Below, piece after piece: positions 27,159 to 35,757 of a stretch of 64,000 nt of DNA; position 1 is the first letter of the stretch; every line of letters starts with the position of its first letter. The notes beneath the pieces were generated by a model. That model saw nothing but the letters and a program-made list of their open reading frames with translations. It was not told where the DNA came from and ran no database searches. This DNA comes from Marinimicrobium agarilyticum DSM 16975 (GTDB lineage Bacteria > Pseudomonadota > Gammaproteobacteria > Pseudomonadales > Cellvibrionaceae): contig NZ_AUHU01000003.1 of NCBI RefSeq assembly GCF_000423345.1, positions 642,578 to 706,577 of the forward strand, given 5' to 3'. The translations under genes were made by a program, and so were the position numbers.

Positions 27159-28268
27159 ATGCGCGTCGCCATCATCGGCAGCGGCCCGGCGGGCGTCGCC
27201 ACCGCCGTGGCGTTGCGAAACCGGGAGGAAGGTCGTCATCTTGAGGTGACGCTCTACCACCGAAACGAGCGCCAACGTTGGCCGGTGGGGGAAACACTGC
27301 CGCCGGCCGCGTGGGGGGCATTGAGCCAGTTGGGCCTGGCCTACCTGCTGGACTCAAGCGTGCATACGCCGTGTCCCGGCAGTCTCTCGGTGTGGGGGTC
27401 GCACACACCGGTCGCCAACGACTTCATGCTTGAGGCCGACGGCACCGGCTTTCACCTGGACCGCCGTCGCTTCGAACGCGACCTGTTGGCCGCGGCCCGA
27501 CGCCTTGATGTCGACGTTCAACCGGCCCGAACTCTTCGTCGTATCACAGACTTGCGGCATGGGTTTGAGCTGGGCTTTCAAACCGATGCGGGCCCCGAGC
27601 AGACCGTGGCGGACTTTGTGGTGGACGCCAGTGGCCAGTCGGCGAGTTTTGCCCGTCGCTTGCCGATTGCCCGCAATCGCGTGGACGAAGTCATCAGTCT
27701 TTACGCGCGCTTGCCTGTGCCGGAAAATGCGTCAATCCCGGACTACACGTTACTTGAAGCCACCCCCCATGGTTGGTGGTATTTGTCCCGTATTCCGGAT
27801 AACCACTGCATCCTCTCTCTCACGACGGATAAAGAAGCCTTCGCGGAGCAGGGGTTCGGTCAGCTTGATCGCTGGTGCCATGCCTACGAACAGGCTCGAT
27901 GGTTGAATACCCGAATGACGCTCGCCGAAGAAGGGATGTTGAGGGACGCGACGGTGCAGCGCGCGACCGCCAGCTCCGCCATTCTGTCCAATTGTGTGGG
28001 TGAGCGCTGGCTGGCCGTGGGGGATGCGGCGTGCAGTTATGACTCAATCACCTCTGCCGGCATTACCAAATCCCTGATGCAGGGCCGGCAGGCCGGTAAC
28101 GCCATCGCTGATTGTATGGCGGGCGACCCGCAGAGCCTGCAGCGCTATCAGGCCAGCGTGTTTGACCAGTTCAATCGCTACATCGGGCTGCGCCATTACC
28201 TCTACCACCGGGAAACCCGGTTTCCCGGTGCTGGCTTCTGGCAGCGCAGACAGGCCATCAGTGCCTAG
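27159..28268 (+). CDS. LodB-like FAD-dependent maturation protein for CTQ
   Basis: The 369-residue flavoprotein has the dinucleotide fold MRVAIIGSGPAGVATAVALR and the GETLPPAAWGALSQLGL motif shared by LodB and halogenase-like monooxygenases. An FAD motif of the form GERWLAVGDAACSYDSIT follows. In Marinomonas, LodB is needed to convert the LodA tryptophan to the quinone. The ATG at 27159 lies seven bases after the lodA-like stop; the longer frame upstream is antisense-free overlap inside lodA and is not credible. Its co-location strongly supports the CTQ assignment of its neighbour. Confidence 0.9.
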   Translation: MRVAIIGSGPAGVATAVALRNREEGRHLEVTLYHRNERQRWPVGETLPPAAWGALSQLGLAYLLDSSVHTPCPGSLSVWGSHTPVANDFMLEADGTGFHLDRRRFERDLLAAARRLDVDVQPARTLRRITDLRHGFELGFQTDAGPEQTVADFVVDASGQSASFARRLPIARNRVDEVISLYARLPVPENASIPDYTLLEATPHGWWYLSRIPDNHCILSLTTDKEAFAEQGFGQLDRWCHAYEQARWLNTRMTLAEEGMLRDATVQRATASSAILSNCVGERWLAVGDAACSYDSITSAGITKSLMQGRQAGNAIADCMAGDPQSLQRYQASVFDQFNRYIGLRHYLYHRETRFPGAGFWQRRQAISA

Positions 28269-28455
28269 CCCCGGATTTCAACTCACCGATTTTTCACCGG
28301 CACCGCGCACAATTCACGGGTAATGAGCAAAAACGTGAAGGCCTCCTGGCGTTTCTGTGGGGCCGATCACGATATTGCACCGTGTTTTTATCTAGCATTG
28401 GTGGCGAGGCCATGTTCCGCGGCTCGCCCGTCATGCTCGTCAGGAGGGATGCGCT

Positions 28456-28821
28456 ATGCCAGTTCTTTATCGTTTGTGCTTGGGTCTGTTGGCCGTGCCG
28501 GCTTTTGCCGGTGCTCAGTCCTCAACCGTTGAGCATTTTGATTGTTTGATCAACCCAGCGGTCAGTGGTCTGGTGTCCTGTCTACCCCCGGAGGACCACA
28601 GCTCTCTGGAATATCAGTGGGACATGGGCGACGGTACCGTTTACACCTCGGATGAAAGCCACCCGCACATCTACCACACCTATTCGCAGCCGGGTGAGTA
28701 CACCGTCACCCTGACGGTCAATCGCCACGAGGTGGCGGCGACGACTCAAAGCGTTCTGTCTATTCCGGAGCCGCTGGAAGAGGATGCCTCAAGTCAGCTC
28801 GCCGGAGGTGACTTCCGGTAG
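28456..28821 (+). CDS. Small secreted protein with one PKD domain
   Basis: The 121-residue protein has a signal peptide (MPVLYRLCLGLLAVPAFAGA) and a single PKD-type immunoglobulin fold. This is shown by YQWDMGDGTVYTSDESHPHIYHTYSQPGEYTVTLTV cut into its parts: WDMGDGT, then HTYSQPGEYTVTLTV. Two cysteines (LINP-flanking and SCLPP) could pair. A GGAGGG site precedes the ATG. PKD domains usually sit in large multidomain proteins, so a free one is unusual. It lies 187 bases after the LodB-like gene; a functional link is not evident. Confidence 0.75.
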   Translation: MPVLYRLCLGLLAVPAFAGAQSSTVEHFDCLINPAVSGLVSCLPPEDHSSLEYQWDMGDGTVYTSDESHPHIYHTYSQPGEYTVTLTVNRHEVAATTQSVLSIPEPLEEDASSQLAGGDFR

Positions 28822-28862
28822 CCCCATCAGGTCGGTCAGGCCCACGTCCTGACCGGCCTGGT

Positions 28863-29459
28863 TCAACGAATAACCAGCCCAACGGAGCCGAGCAACAGCA
28901 GGGCCATAACGCGATTGAACCATAACAACCGGCTGCCTTTCTGTAACCAGATGTTAAGTACCTGCCCGCCCGCGTTCCAGAGCGCCAACAACGGGACCGA
29001 TAGTAATGCAAAGGTAAGCGCCACCGAGGCCAGTGAACCATCGCGCAGGGACGACTGCCCCAGGGCCGCGACCATAGTCAGGCACATCATCCACGCCTTG
29101 GGGTTCACCCATTGAAACACCGCCGCCTCCCAGACCGACATGGGGCGGGCTCTCACGTTCTTTTGGGTCGATAGCGCCCCGGCCTGCCACAACAGCAACG
29201 CCACGTAGATCAGGAACAGCACACTCACGGCCTTGAGAACCAGCGCTGCTTGAGGGTATGTCACCAACAGCTCGCCGAGCCCAATAGCCATGGCCAGTAG
29301 CAACACCTGGCACCCAAGGATGATTCCCACCATATGGGGAATGGAGCGGCGCACCCCGAAGTTCACCCCGGACGCCATCAACATCAGATTGTTGGGGCCC
29401 GGCGAGCCGACCATGACCAGAACAAAACTGGCCGTTGATAAAACAAGTTCGCTGTGCAT
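28863..29459 (-). CDS. LysE-family amino acid exporter
   Basis: The 198-residue inner-membrane protein has about six hydrophobic helices and the N-terminal family motif GSPGPNNLMLMASGVNFGVRRS. It also has the later FQWVNPKAWMMCL. LysE/RhtB-type proteins export amino acids or their analogues. The start at 29459 is set by AAGGAGT directly upstream. It is divergent from a MocR-type regulator, a common pairing in which the regulator controls the exporter. The substrate is not known. Confidence 0.9.
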   Translation of the reverse strand: MHSELVLSTASFVLVMVGSPGPNNLMLMASGVNFGVRRSIPHMVGIILGCQVLLLAMAIGLGELLVTYPQAALVLKAVSVLFLIYVALLLWQAGALSTQKNVRARPMSVWEAAVFQWVNPKAWMMCLTMVAALGQSSLRDGSLASVALTFALLSVPLLALWNAGGQVLNIWLQKGSRLLWFNRVMALLLLGSVGLVIR

Positions 29460-29538
29460 GTTTTCACTCCTTGTTGAGTCATGCTCAGCGTAAGCGCACA
29501 ATGCCAGACGATACAGATGCAGAAAGCAGGAGTTGAAG

Positions 29539-29595
29539 CGGTACAGGGCTGCCTAAGTAAAAACTGTACCGATCGATTCGAAAACATCTGTACCG
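29539..29595. promoter_or_regulatory. Triple CTGTACCG sites between exporter and MocR regulator
   Basis: The octamer CTGTACCG occurs at 29564-29571 and 29588-29595 as a direct repeat with 24-base periodicity. It occurs again inverted at 29539-29546 (CGGTACAG). All three lie in the 185-base region between the divergent start codons. MocR/PdxR-type regulators typically bind spaced direct repeats next to their own gene, so these are strong operator candidates. Confidence 0.65.
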
Positions 29596-29644
29596 TGTTT
29601 GCCTGAGGTGTTCGGATTACCCTGACGCCAGGGGGAGATTGCGA

Positions 29645-31042
29645 ATGCTTTACCGGGAATTGGCCAGCCGTTTACAGCGCTTGATTGAAGACCAGGTGTA
29701 CCCCACGGGTACCGCCCTGCCTGGCGTGCGCAAGTTAAGTCGCCAGCATGCCGTGAGTGTGTCGACAGTAGTGAACGCCTGCCAGGAGCTTGAGCGGCTC
29801 GGTTTACTGGAAGCCCGACCACGCTCCGGCTTTTTTGTTCGAACGCCCCCTGCCGCCAGTAAAACACCCCGGACCAGGACGGTCAGCCGCAGCCCGAAAG
29901 CGGTGACCGGACAGGAGCGGGTGTTGCAGCTGATTCATTCCGCCAACAACCAACGTATCGTCAACCTGGGGGCCGCCATACCCGACCCCGGTTTTTTGCC
30001 GGCTGCGGCTATTGAAAAAGCCTTTCGTCACGTCTGGCGTGAGCAGCGTCGCCGGTGCATGGGCTACGAATTCCCGCCCGGTGCTCCGGAACTGCGAGCA
30101 CAAATCGCCCGCCACCTTGCCAGCCTTCATTGCGACGTCAGTCCGGACCAGGTCCTGATTACCAACAGCTGTCAGGAATCTATCGCGATCGCGCTCAAGC
30201 AGGTCACCAAACCCGGCGACATCGTCGTGCTGGAATCGCCCACCTATTACGGTTTGCTTCAGGTGGTGGAGGCGCTGGGGCTGAAGGCGCTGGAGCTTCC
30301 AACCGATCCGGAGGAGGGAATCTCTTTTGGAGCGCTTGAGTTGGCGTTGGAGCGCTGGCCAGTGGCCGCCTGTGTCATGGTGACCAACTACTCCAACCCG
30401 CTGGGGGTGTGCCTGTCGGATGAACGGAAGCAGGCCCTGCTGCGGATTCTGACAACACATAAAGTGCCCCTGGTGGAGGACGACATATACGGCGACCTTC
30501 CGTTCAGTGGTCCACGGCCCAGGCCGGTGAAGAGTTGGGATACGCAGGGGCTGGTTTACTATTGCGCTTCGTCCTCCAAAACCCTGGCCGCGGGGTTGCG
30601 CGTGGGTTGGTTGGTGGCAGGGAAAAACCATGAGCGGGCGGAATACCTGCAGTTTATCAACACTGTCTGCGTGAATACCCCGGCGCAATTGGCACTCGCG
30701 CATTTTCTGGAAAACGGACGGTATGACCGGTTGATGCGACACGCCGGCTCGGAGTATGCACACTCTGTCGCAAGGTTCACGGAGCGGGTGACACAGCTGT
30801 TCCCGGAGGGCACCCGAATCAGTCGGCCTGACGGCGGTTTTGTGTTGTGGTTGGAGTTGCCCCACAACATCGATACCTCAGAGCTGATTGAGTCGGCGTT
30901 GGCGGCCGGTGTCAGTTTCGCGCCGGGCAAGCTGTTTTCCGCTACCGGTAAGTTCGCCAACTGCCTGCGGCTGAACTGTGCGGTGAAGTGGGATGCGAGT
31001 GTCGAGCGGGGCTTGATTGCCTTGGCAAAGCTGGTGAGCTGA
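29645..31042 (+). CDS. MocR/PdxR-type regulator (GntR HTH fused to aminotransferase fold)
   Basis: The 465-residue protein begins with a GntR-type winged helix (YRELASRLQRLIEDQVYPTG, then LPGVRKLSRQHAVSVSTVVNA). It continues with a fold type I aminotransferase domain that binds PLP. Markers are NSCQESIAIALKQVTKPGD, TNYSNPLGV, VEDDIYGDL and the PLP lysine in CASSSKTLAAGLRVGW. The frame starts at TTG 29639, but the ATG at 29645 fits better after GGGGGAG. It probably senses an amino compound or PLP and controls the divergent LysE exporter through the octamer sites between them. Confidence 0.92.
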   Translation: MLYRELASRLQRLIEDQVYPTGTALPGVRKLSRQHAVSVSTVVNACQELERLGLLEARPRSGFFVRTPPAASKTPRTRTVSRSPKAVTGQERVLQLIHSANNQRIVNLGAAIPDPGFLPAAAIEKAFRHVWREQRRRCMGYEFPPGAPELRAQIARHLASLHCDVSPDQVLITNSCQESIAIALKQVTKPGDIVVLESPTYYGLLQVVEALGLKALELPTDPEEGISFGALELALERWPVAACVMVTNYSNPLGVCLSDERKQALLRILTTHKVPLVEDDIYGDLPFSGPRPRPVKSWDTQGLVYYCASSSKTLAAGLRVGWLVAGKNHERAEYLQFINTVCVNTPAQLALAHFLENGRYDRLMRHAGSEYAHSVARFTERVTQLFPEGTRISRPDGGFVLWLELPHNIDTSELIESALAAGVSFAPGKLFSATGKFANCLRLNCAVKWDASVERGLIALAKLVS

Positions 31043-31120
31043 AGTCGAAGGGAACCCATGTAAGTAGAAGAGGGAAAGCGGGGAAGTCCTTTTCCCCGGA
31101 ATTTGTGGCTCAAGAAGAGA

Positions 31121-34100
31121 TTACCGTCCCAGGTAATTCATCAGCCAGGTCATGGCCGGGCGGGGCGTGCCGTTGTCGTAAATAAGGCCGCTGCCATCGA
31201 CCCAGGTCCGACCGACCACGTAGCCCCAGAGCGTGATGCCGACCACGGAGGGGTGCTCGTAGAACATCGGGAATTGCTCCTGCATGATCTGCAGCTGGGC
31301 CTGGTCATTGGACTCGGCGATGTCGTACTCCGAAATGTAAATCGGCAGTCCAAGCGCGGCGATGTTATCCAGGTTGGTGCGAAGATCGCTCAGTGACCAA
31401 CCTTCCAACCCATGGGCTTGCAGGCCGAGGGCATCCACCACGCCGGCTTCCACCGCCGGGCGGGCCATTTCGATAAACTCGCTGTTGTTCCAGCTCAGGG
31501 CGTTGTAATCATTCAGGATCAAGATGGAGTTGGGGCAATGTTCTTGTGCCAGCTCGAATACGTTGATGATCCAGTCGCTGCCGAACGCCTGCTCGGCGTA
31601 CTGAGCCGGAGCATGGCCGGGCGTGGACTCGTTGACCACGTCGATCATTTCAGTGTTCGGGTAGCGGGTGCAGAAATCCCGAATCCACTCTTCAATTTCG
31701 GCGCGCTGCTCGGCCGGACTCAGGTTGTTGATCCAGCTTGGGGACTGGTTGCCCCAGACAAACGTATGTTGCTTGAAGGCAATGTTATTTTGCTGAGCAT
31801 AGTTGTACGCGGCGTCCACCCCACTCCAGTTGTACTGGTCGCGCGTGCCTTCCACGGAGGACCACTTGCCCTCGTTCTCCGGGGTGATTTGATCCCAGTA
31901 CTGAACGAAGTCCGAGCGAACGCTGCCGGAGGTGGTGATGTTGCCCACGAAAAAGTCGTGATCAATGGTGCCGCCATTACCGCCGTCGCCACCATCACCC
32001 GCTTCGCCGATTACTGAGAAGTCATCCGCGTAGTAGCTGGCGTTGGTGCTGTCGGACTCGATGATGAAGTGCTGAAAGGGCGTACCGCTTTGGGTATAGC
32101 TGCCGCTCAGTTGTGTCCAGCCGCTGGCGGAAACGCTTGCCTCCGCCACGCGAGTATATTCCTCGTAAGTGGAGGAGTCGGAGTCTTCCTCGCGCTTGGC
32201 CGTCAGGTAAAGGTTGGCGCTGGCGGAGCCGGGCGCCATTTTGACCCAGACGGAGACGTCGTACTGATTACCGCTGGCCAACCCGTTAGGGGCGAACGTC
32301 AGTCCGTGCCAGGTGTCCGTCCGACCGGAAATCAGGGCGCTGGCGGAGCCGCTGCGTGAGTCTTGCGTGCTGCGGTTGATGTCACCCGCCGTCGTGGACC
32401 AGTTCGTCAGGCCACTCTCCACGCCGCCGTTGCTGGCCAGTTCATCGCCATTGCCATCGGGGGCACTGGAGGACTGGTCGCTGGACGACTGGCTGCTGGA
32501 GGAGCTTGAAGACGAGGTGGGCGGGGCAGTTCGTTCGGCGCAGAAGCCAATATTGGAATCGCTCTGGCCTGGTTGCAGCGTGCTATTCCAGCCTGCGCCG
32601 GAGACTTGCAGCGTTGAACCGTTCTGGCTCCACTCGCCGTTCCACAGGTCAGTGACGGTACCCTCTACCGCAATGTTCAGGTTCCACTCAACCGCGCTGC
32701 CGGTGTTATTGGTGACCGTCAAGGTGGCGCAGTAGCCGCTGCCCCAGTCATTGGTGAACTGAATGCTACCAGTGACGTTGCTATCGGTGTTGCCGTCGGA
32801 AGACGAGACCGCCGAGCTGCTGCTGGAGTTTTCACTACTGGAGGAGTCGTTGCCGGAGCCCCCGGTGAACTGGAACCAGTTCAGGTTATGTCCGGCTGTA
32901 GAGCGCAGGTACACATCGTGAACCCCGGTCACTTCGGAAAACGAGACAGACTGTGTCTGCCACGTCTGCCAGCCACCGGTGTTGCTCACCTGAAGCGTGG
33001 CGAGAGGCTGGCTGTTCACATCGTCCAGCACAATTTCCAGGCTGGAGTCGATATTGGCCGCGACCCGAGCGTCCATACCGTTGGCGCCGGAGCCGAAGTC
33101 GACGCCGGTAATTCTGACCCAATCGCCCGGGCCCATCTGAATGTTCTGGGTGCCTTCGCTGGCCGGTTCGGTTTCAATGCCGTTTTCCGTATCGAACGTT
33201 TCCGCCTGGTTGATCGCGAAAGCGTCTACGTACTCAAGCTGCGGCACGCCCGCCGGGCCGGCGTTTACCGGCTGAATGGAGCCGTCGCCGTTGAAATACA
33301 GCCGGTCGACATTGATGGAGCGCTGGTAGGTGCTGGCACCGCGTTCATTGGCCACGGCCCGGTTGTGATAAAACATGTACCACTGACCGTCGAACTGCAC
33401 CATGGACTGGTGGTTATTGTTGTTATTGTTCTCCCAGGGGTTGGGCAGAATCGTGCCGCGATGGGTAAACCCGGAGGTGGGGTTGTTGCTGGTCATGTAA
33501 TCAATGCTCAGCCCACCGGCGGTATCGGTGGAGTAGGTCAGGTAATAGGTGCCGTTGCGCTTGTTCATATACAGCGCTTCAAAGAAATTGGGCGCATCAA
33601 TCGATGTTGCGACACCATCGGTGCTGATCATGTCGTTGTTCAGGCGAATCACCCGCGCATTGCCGGGGCCGCCACCGCCGAAGTACAGGTAGGCCTGGCC
33701 GTTGTCGTCGATAAATACGCCGGGGTCAAACACCCAGTCGACGTTGGCACCGGGCGTGCTGCGGTCCACCAGTGGTTCGCCCAGTGGGTCGGTGTAGGGG
33801 CCTTCCGGGTTGTCGGCCACGGCGACGCCAATGGCGTTGGCGCCGTCGGGGTAATACAGGTAATAGCGACCGTTGCGTTCGATAAAGTCCGGGGCATAGG
33901 CCAGGCTGGCCCAGGGGCTGTCGGTCTGAGAATTCCAGACGATGCCGTGGTCCTGCCAGTTCACCATATCGTCGGAGGAGAACAGGTAGTAATCCACCAA
34001 CTGGCTGTAGTCGGACTGGTCGTCCTGGTCGTGGGTTACCATCACATAGACCCGCCCATCAATCACTCGCGCTGCCGGGTCCGCTGTGTACACATGGGAG

Positions 34101-34195
34101 ACAATGGGATTGTCGGCGTAGCCGGTCATGGGCGCGGCCATACCTAGGCCGGCGAGTAACGCGGAGGTTAACAACCTCGGTCGTGTGAGCTTCAT
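31121..34195 (-). CDS. Bifunctional GH43-CBM6-CBM2-CBM4/9-GH10 xylanolytic enzyme
   Basis: This 1024-residue secreted protein carries two catalytic units. After the signal peptide, residues about 30-325 are GH43 with Asp39, Asp103 and Glu206 as probable catalytic residues; arabinofuranosidase or beta-xylosidase activity is typical. A CBM6-like domain follows at about 335-445, then a Ser linker, CBM2 at 475-555, a second Ser linker, a CBM4/9-like domain at 585-730 and a Gly-rich linker. GH10 xylanase occupies 745-1024, with acid/base Glu856 in DVVNES and nucleophile Glu956 in ISEYDI. The enzyme should cut the xylan backbone and remove side groups or xylose ends together. The ATG at 34195 fits AAGAGG; a GTG at 34204 does not. 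Confidence 0.92.
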   Translation of the reverse strand: MKLTRPRLLTSALLAGLGMAAPMTGYADNPIVSHVYTADPAARVIDGRVYVMVTHDQDDQSDYSQLVDYYLFSSDDMVNWQDHGIVWNSQTDSPWASLAYAPDFIERNGRYYLYYPDGANAIGVAVADNPEGPYTDPLGEPLVDRSTPGANVDWVFDPGVFIDDNGQAYLYFGGGGPGNARVIRLNNDMISTDGVATSIDAPNFFEALYMNKRNGTYYLTYSTDTAGGLSIDYMTSNNPTSGFTHRGTILPNPWENNNNNNHQSMVQFDGQWYMFYHNRAVANERGASTYQRSINVDRLYFNGDGSIQPVNAGPAGVPQLEYVDAFAINQAETFDTENGIETEPASEGTQNIQMGPGDWVRITGVDFGSGANGMDARVAANIDSSLEIVLDDVNSQPLATLQVSNTGGWQTWQTQSVSFSEVTGVHDVYLRSTAGHNLNWFQFTGGSGNDSSSSENSSSSSAVSSSDGNTDSNVTGSIQFTNDWGSGYCATLTVTNNTGSAVEWNLNIAVEGTVTDLWNGEWSQNGSTLQVSGAGWNSTLQPGQSDSNIGFCAERTAPPTSSSSSSSSQSSSDQSSSAPDGNGDELASNGGVESGLTNWSTTAGDINRSTQDSRSGSASALISGRTDTWHGLTFAPNGLASGNQYDVSVWVKMAPGSASANLYLTAKREEDSDSSTYEEYTRVAEASVSASGWTQLSGSYTQSGTPFQHFIIESDSTNASYYADDFSVIGEAGDGGDGGNGGTIDHDFFVGNITTSGSVRSDFVQYWDQITPENEGKWSSVEGTRDQYNWSGVDAAYNYAQQNNIAFKQHTFVWGNQSPSWINNLSPAEQRAEIEEWIRDFCTRYPNTEMIDVVNESTPGHAPAQYAEQAFGSDWIINVFELAQEHCPNSILILNDYNALSWNNSEFIEMARPAVEAGVVDALGLQAHGLEGWSLSDLRTNLDNIAALGLPIYISEYDIAESNDQAQLQIMQEQFPMFYEHPSVVGITLWGYVVGRTWVDGSGLIYDNGTPRPAMTWLMNYLGR

Positions 34196-34241
34196 CTCTT
34201 TCACCTCTTATTGGTCGTTATTGGCGTGACTTGATAGTCAC

Positions 34242-34254
34242 TGGTTGTGAACCA
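34242..34254. promoter_or_regulatory. Short palindrome upstream of the GH43-GH10 gene
   Basis: TGGTT-GTG-AACCA is a perfect five-base inverted repeat 46 bases before the start codon. It lies in the only intergenic region between the enzyme gene and the membrane AraC gene, so it could be part of a regulator site. The arms are short and chance is possible. Confidence 0.3.
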
Positions 34255-34396
34255 ATCAGAGTAGGGGAGTTTGAGGCGTGACAATGGCATTTTCTGACAC
34301 CTTCATAGCACGATGCAGAAAATTGCAGGGATTCTGCAGTTAGTGAAAGGAAAGTGACGCCACGATGAGAGAGTCATGCGCTATTGAAGTCGGGGC

Positions 34397-35572
34397 TCAG
34401 GGCGTCTCGTCATCGTCGTGGCTATCGTGGAGTTTGAGCGTTTGAAAGGTTTTGGGCGTGCACCCGTACTCGGCTTTGAACAGCTTGTTGAAATACGAGA
34501 CATTGTTGTAGCCGACCAGGTAGGCGATCTCGGAGATGTTGGCTTCTCCCGCTTCCGACAATAGCCGGGCCGCCTCGGTCAGGCGCAGCTTTTTCAGGTA
34601 AGCGGTAAAGGTCAGCCCCAGCTCTTCTCTTAAAATCTCATTGATCTTGGTGCGGTTGATGCCCAGAGTATTGGCGGTGGACTCCAGGCTCAGCTCGGAA
34701 TTGGCGTACTCGGTGGCCATGTGGCGCAGCAAGGCGTCTTTTTCCTTGTCTCGTTGTGGTTCGATGGAGAGCTTCTTGTACGCCATCAGTGGCTGGTCCA
34801 GTTTTACCTTTTCTTTAAGGCCTGTGGTCAGCGCGCGAACATAGAGCCGAATCAACCAGACGATAAACAACACCCAACCCGCCGCCGTGATGGCCGCCGC
34901 CGCATAGAGGTAACCCGGTTCCGTGCCTTTAAGCGTCACATCGGTAATGCGGACCCGAGAGACCTGATCCATCGGGCTCTGCAGCGAGTTCACAAATGCC
35001 AGGCCCATGGTCTTGTCGAGTCGGTAGTCTGTCTCGCTGACTTCAAACCCGTAGCGATCCAGCCACCAGTAGGGTGTGCTCAGCTCATCGAAGTCAATGG
35101 TCACGTCCTGCCAGTGCGCATTGCAGGAAAACGCCATCGACGACACCCGGCGGGTTTCGGGCTTGAACGGGTCTGTGACCTCCTCATCAAAGCTGAACAA
35201 CACAAACAGCAAGACATTCCGGGGATCACATAGCACCCGAAACGACAGATGGTCATAGTCTGTCAGGTCCACGAGTCGATAGGCCAGGTCGGGCTGAATG
35301 AAATAGAACGAATAGTGCGTATACGGAAATAGCTGCTCAGAGTCGAGCACAAACTCATAATCAATCGTACCGACGTCGCTTTTGACTTCCAGCCACGTGT
35401 CTCCAGTGGGCGAGGTGGGCTCAATGGCCGGAGCCCAGGGCAGCGCCGGGTCCTTCGCCGGGAACAGGGACGCGCTCAAGCGGGATTGGAGAAAGCCGCC
35501 GTACAATACAGCCGCTGTCAGCACTAACAACGTTAGGAAAGCGACCAAAGCCTTGCGATAGAATGCCAGCAT
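34397..35572 (-). CDS. Membrane-bound AraC-type regulator with periplasmic sensor domain
   Basis: The 391-residue protein has an N-terminal helix (LVAFLTLLVLTAAVLYGGFL). A periplasmic domain of about 190 residues looks like a CIA30/galactose-binding fold. A second helix follows near 222-243 (YLYAAAAITAAGWVLFIVWL), and a cytoplasmic AraC HTH occupies about 285-380 (SLESTANTLGINRTKINEIL and ISEIAYLVGYNNVSYFNKLF). This would couple an external sugar signal directly to DNA binding in one polypeptide. It is encoded next to the GH43-GH10 enzyme and downstream of GH16-GH5 on the same strand, so regulation of those enzymes is likely. The ligand is unknown. Confidence 0.85.
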   Translation of the reverse strand: MLAFYRKALVAFLTLLVLTAAVLYGGFLQSRLSASLFPAKDPALPWAPAIEPTSPTGDTWLEVKSDVGTIDYEFVLDSEQLFPYTHYSFYFIQPDLAYRLVDLTDYDHLSFRVLCDPRNVLLFVLFSFDEEVTDPFKPETRRVSSMAFSCNAHWQDVTIDFDELSTPYWWLDRYGFEVSETDYRLDKTMGLAFVNSLQSPMDQVSRVRITDVTLKGTEPGYLYAAAAITAAGWVLFIVWLIRLYVRALTTGLKEKVKLDQPLMAYKKLSIEPQRDKEKDALLRHMATEYANSELSLESTANTLGINRTKINEILREELGLTFTAYLKKLRLTEAARLLSEAGEANISEIAYLVGYNNVSYFNKLFKAEYGCTPKTFQTLKLHDSHDDDETP

Positions 35573-35601
35573 TTTATTGGAGTTGTTATCTGCAGATGAA
35601 T

Positions 35602-35641
35602 GGTAATTTACGCGTCAAACATCGCGTAAAGTATTATTACC
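35602..35641. promoter_or_regulatory. Nested palindrome upstream of the membrane AraC gene
   Basis: The inner arms TTTACGCG (35607-35614) and CGCGTAAA (35623-35630) are perfect over eight bases. Outer arms GGTAAT (35602-35607) and ATTACC (35636-35641) add a second layer. It starts 30 bases before the AraC start and lies between that gene and the GH5 stop. An operator or a transcript-end hairpin are both possible; no T-run follows on the minus strand. Confidence 0.45.
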
Positions 35642-35757
35642 ATATCATTTTCGCCGACGCTAAAAACAGCGCTAGCGCACCTTTTCAACAAATTGCGGCC
35701 CAGGGGAACGACACCGACCGTGCCCCCGGGCCACACATTGACGCAATCGCAGGCGCT

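Noticed and set aside
32888..34147. A 419-residue plus-strand frame opposite the GH43-GH10 gene
   Set aside because: Antisense to a multi-domain enzyme with clear catalytic residues; no signal, motif or ribosome site.
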